Assembly (NCBI GenBank): GCA_041307765.1
Contig: JBFZCW010000212.1
Span: forward strand, 1 to 6,858
DNA length: 6,858 bases
Origin: DYRB01 sp041307765
GTDB lineage: Bacteria > Pseudomonadota > Gammaproteobacteria > Chromatiales > Chromatiaceae
Direction: 5' to 3'
The notes below the pieces were generated by a model that was not told where the DNA came from, made no database searches, and saw nothing but the letters and a program-made list of their open reading frames with translations. Positions 5,937 through 6,858 of the stretch are shown in pieces. Numbering within the stretch: position 1 is the first letter of the stretch; each line of letters begins with the position of its first letter. Position numbers and translations under genes: made by a program.

Positions 5937-6858
5937 TCAAAGACGGCAGGACTGGGCTCCGGCGAGATCGACTGACTCTTGGTGCAGGGTGCCCCGCCGA
6001 TGGCTCGCGGCCCGCTGGGCGCCTGCCTGATCTGCCCGGCGCGGGTGCGGCGATCCTGCCCGATCGGCTCTTGCGACGGCCGCTCCTGCGGCCGCCATGA
6101 GCAGGGCCACGCCGATGGCCAGCCAGTTGCCGACCGCGACGAAGGGTGTGGCGCCGGCACGAGGCTGAATCTCCACCGTCAGCCCGGCCCGCTGTCCCAG
6201 AGGGATGCTGCCCAGCACAGACCCATGGTGGTCGAGCACCGCCGAAACCCCGGTGTTGGTGGCCCGCACCAGGGGCCGGCCGGCCTCCAGGGCCCGCATG
6301 CGGGCGATCTCCAGGTGCTGGTACGGTGCCAGGGAGTCGCCGAACCAGGCGTCGTTGCTGACGTTGATCAGGTACGCAGCCGCCGGTAAGGACCGGATCA
6401 CTTCCTCAGGGAACGCATCTTCATAGCAGATCGAGGCCCCCACTGCGACCCCGTTGACCTTCAGAACCGAGCCGCCGGGTTCGCCACGGCTGAAGTCCGA
6501 CATTGGCACTTCGAACATCTTGGCGAACGGTCCTACCCAGGCCTTGAAGGGCATGAATTCGCCAAAGGGCACCAGGTGGCGTTTGGCGTAGAGGTCCTCA
6601 TCTGCCCCGATACTCAGCAGCCCGTTGTAGTACCGCCCGGTACCCAGCTCCCGGTAGGGGATCCCCAAGACGATGGCTGCGTCCTCCTCCCGCGCCGTCG
6701 TTGTCAGGGGTTCGATCAGGCCGTCGCGGACCTCGTCCAGAAAGGCCGGGACGGCCGTCTCTGGCCACACGATCAGGTCGCTGCTTTCGAGGCGCTCTCG
6801 GGTCAGTTCCAGGTGCGCCTGTAGGACCGGGACCAGGGCCTCCGGATCCCACTTCATG
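5937..6858 (-). CDS. lnt: Apolipoprotein N-acyltransferase, C-terminal part (5' end outside window)
   Basis: Lnt adds the third acyl chain to the N-terminal cysteine of lipoproteins at the periplasmic face of the inner membrane. The visible 306 residues are the nitrilase-type domain plus the last helix; the N-terminal membrane helices lie beyond the right edge, and the first Met here is internal. The catalytic triad is present: Glu33 in WPETAVP, Lys92 in YAKRHLVPFGEF, and Cys144 in SICYEDAF, matching E. coli Glu267, Lys335 and Cys387. Conserved SNDAWFGDS (167-175) and ATNTGVSAV (199-207) follow. The final membrane helix is at about 240-262. The protein then continues for about 44 Arg/Ala/His-rich residues, whereas E. 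coli Lnt ends within a few residues of this helix. The gene looks intact and is probably the upstream member of the operon with the membrane protein, mpl and ubiX. Confidence 0.95.
   Translation of the reverse strand, partial: MKWDPEALVPVLQAHLELTRERLESSDLIVWPETAVPAFLDEVRDGLIEPLTTTAREEDAAIVLGIPYRELGTGRYYNGLLSIGADEDLYAKRHLVPFGEFMPFKAWVGPFAKMFEVPMSDFSRGEPGGSVLKVNGVAVGASICYEDAFPEEVIRSLPAAAYLINVSNDAWFGDSLAPYQHLEIARMRALEAGRPLVRATNTGVSAVLDHHGSVLGSIPLGQRAGLTVEIQPRAGATPFVAVGNWLAIGVALLMAAAGAAVARADRAGSPHPRRADQAGAQRAASHRRGTLHQESVDLAGAQSCRL

Overview
The window is a GC-rich bacterial chromosome segment in which every supportable gene lies on the minus strand. The gene set is an HrpA-type DEAH helicase, a UbiX flavin prenyltransferase, an Mpl murein-peptide ligase and an Lnt apolipoprotein N-acyltransferase. 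UbiX directly after Mpl is a familiar gammaproteobacterial arrangement, and the high GC content fits Chromatiales/Ectothiorhodospiraceae-like gammaproteobacteria. The taxonomic guess is an inference. A secreted repeat protein whose overall design recalls sulfur-globule envelope proteins would fit such a sulfur oxidiser, but this is not proven.

Layout in the direction of transcription (right to left). The 3' part of lnt (5937-6858, 5' end outside the window) carries the whole nitrilase-type catalytic domain. After a short gap follows an uncharacterised five-helix membrane protein (5309-5884). It is separated by a single base from mpl (3925-5307), and mpl overlaps ubiX (3305-3928) by the tetranucleotide ATGA. 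These genes look like one envelope/cofactor operon. A doubtful proline-rich small ORF (3102-3317) trails ubiX.

Next comes a short AT-rich island (about 3021-3060), very unlike the rest of the window, with a good sigma-70-type promoter and a perfect palindrome upstream of it. It faces a small unit: a 93-residue single-helix membrane protein (2679-2960) and a secreted 276-residue protein with four tandem 18-residue Met/Pro-rich repeats (1736-2566). The unit ends at a strong intrinsic terminator (1666-1709). After an intergenic region with several short hairpins comes hrpA (1-1483, 3' end outside the window), which seems to start at TTG.

Most of the window is housekeeping. The one part that may be under-described is the promoter island plus the small membrane protein plus the repeat protein. 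No phage, insertion sequence, CRISPR array, tRNA or rRNA was seen.
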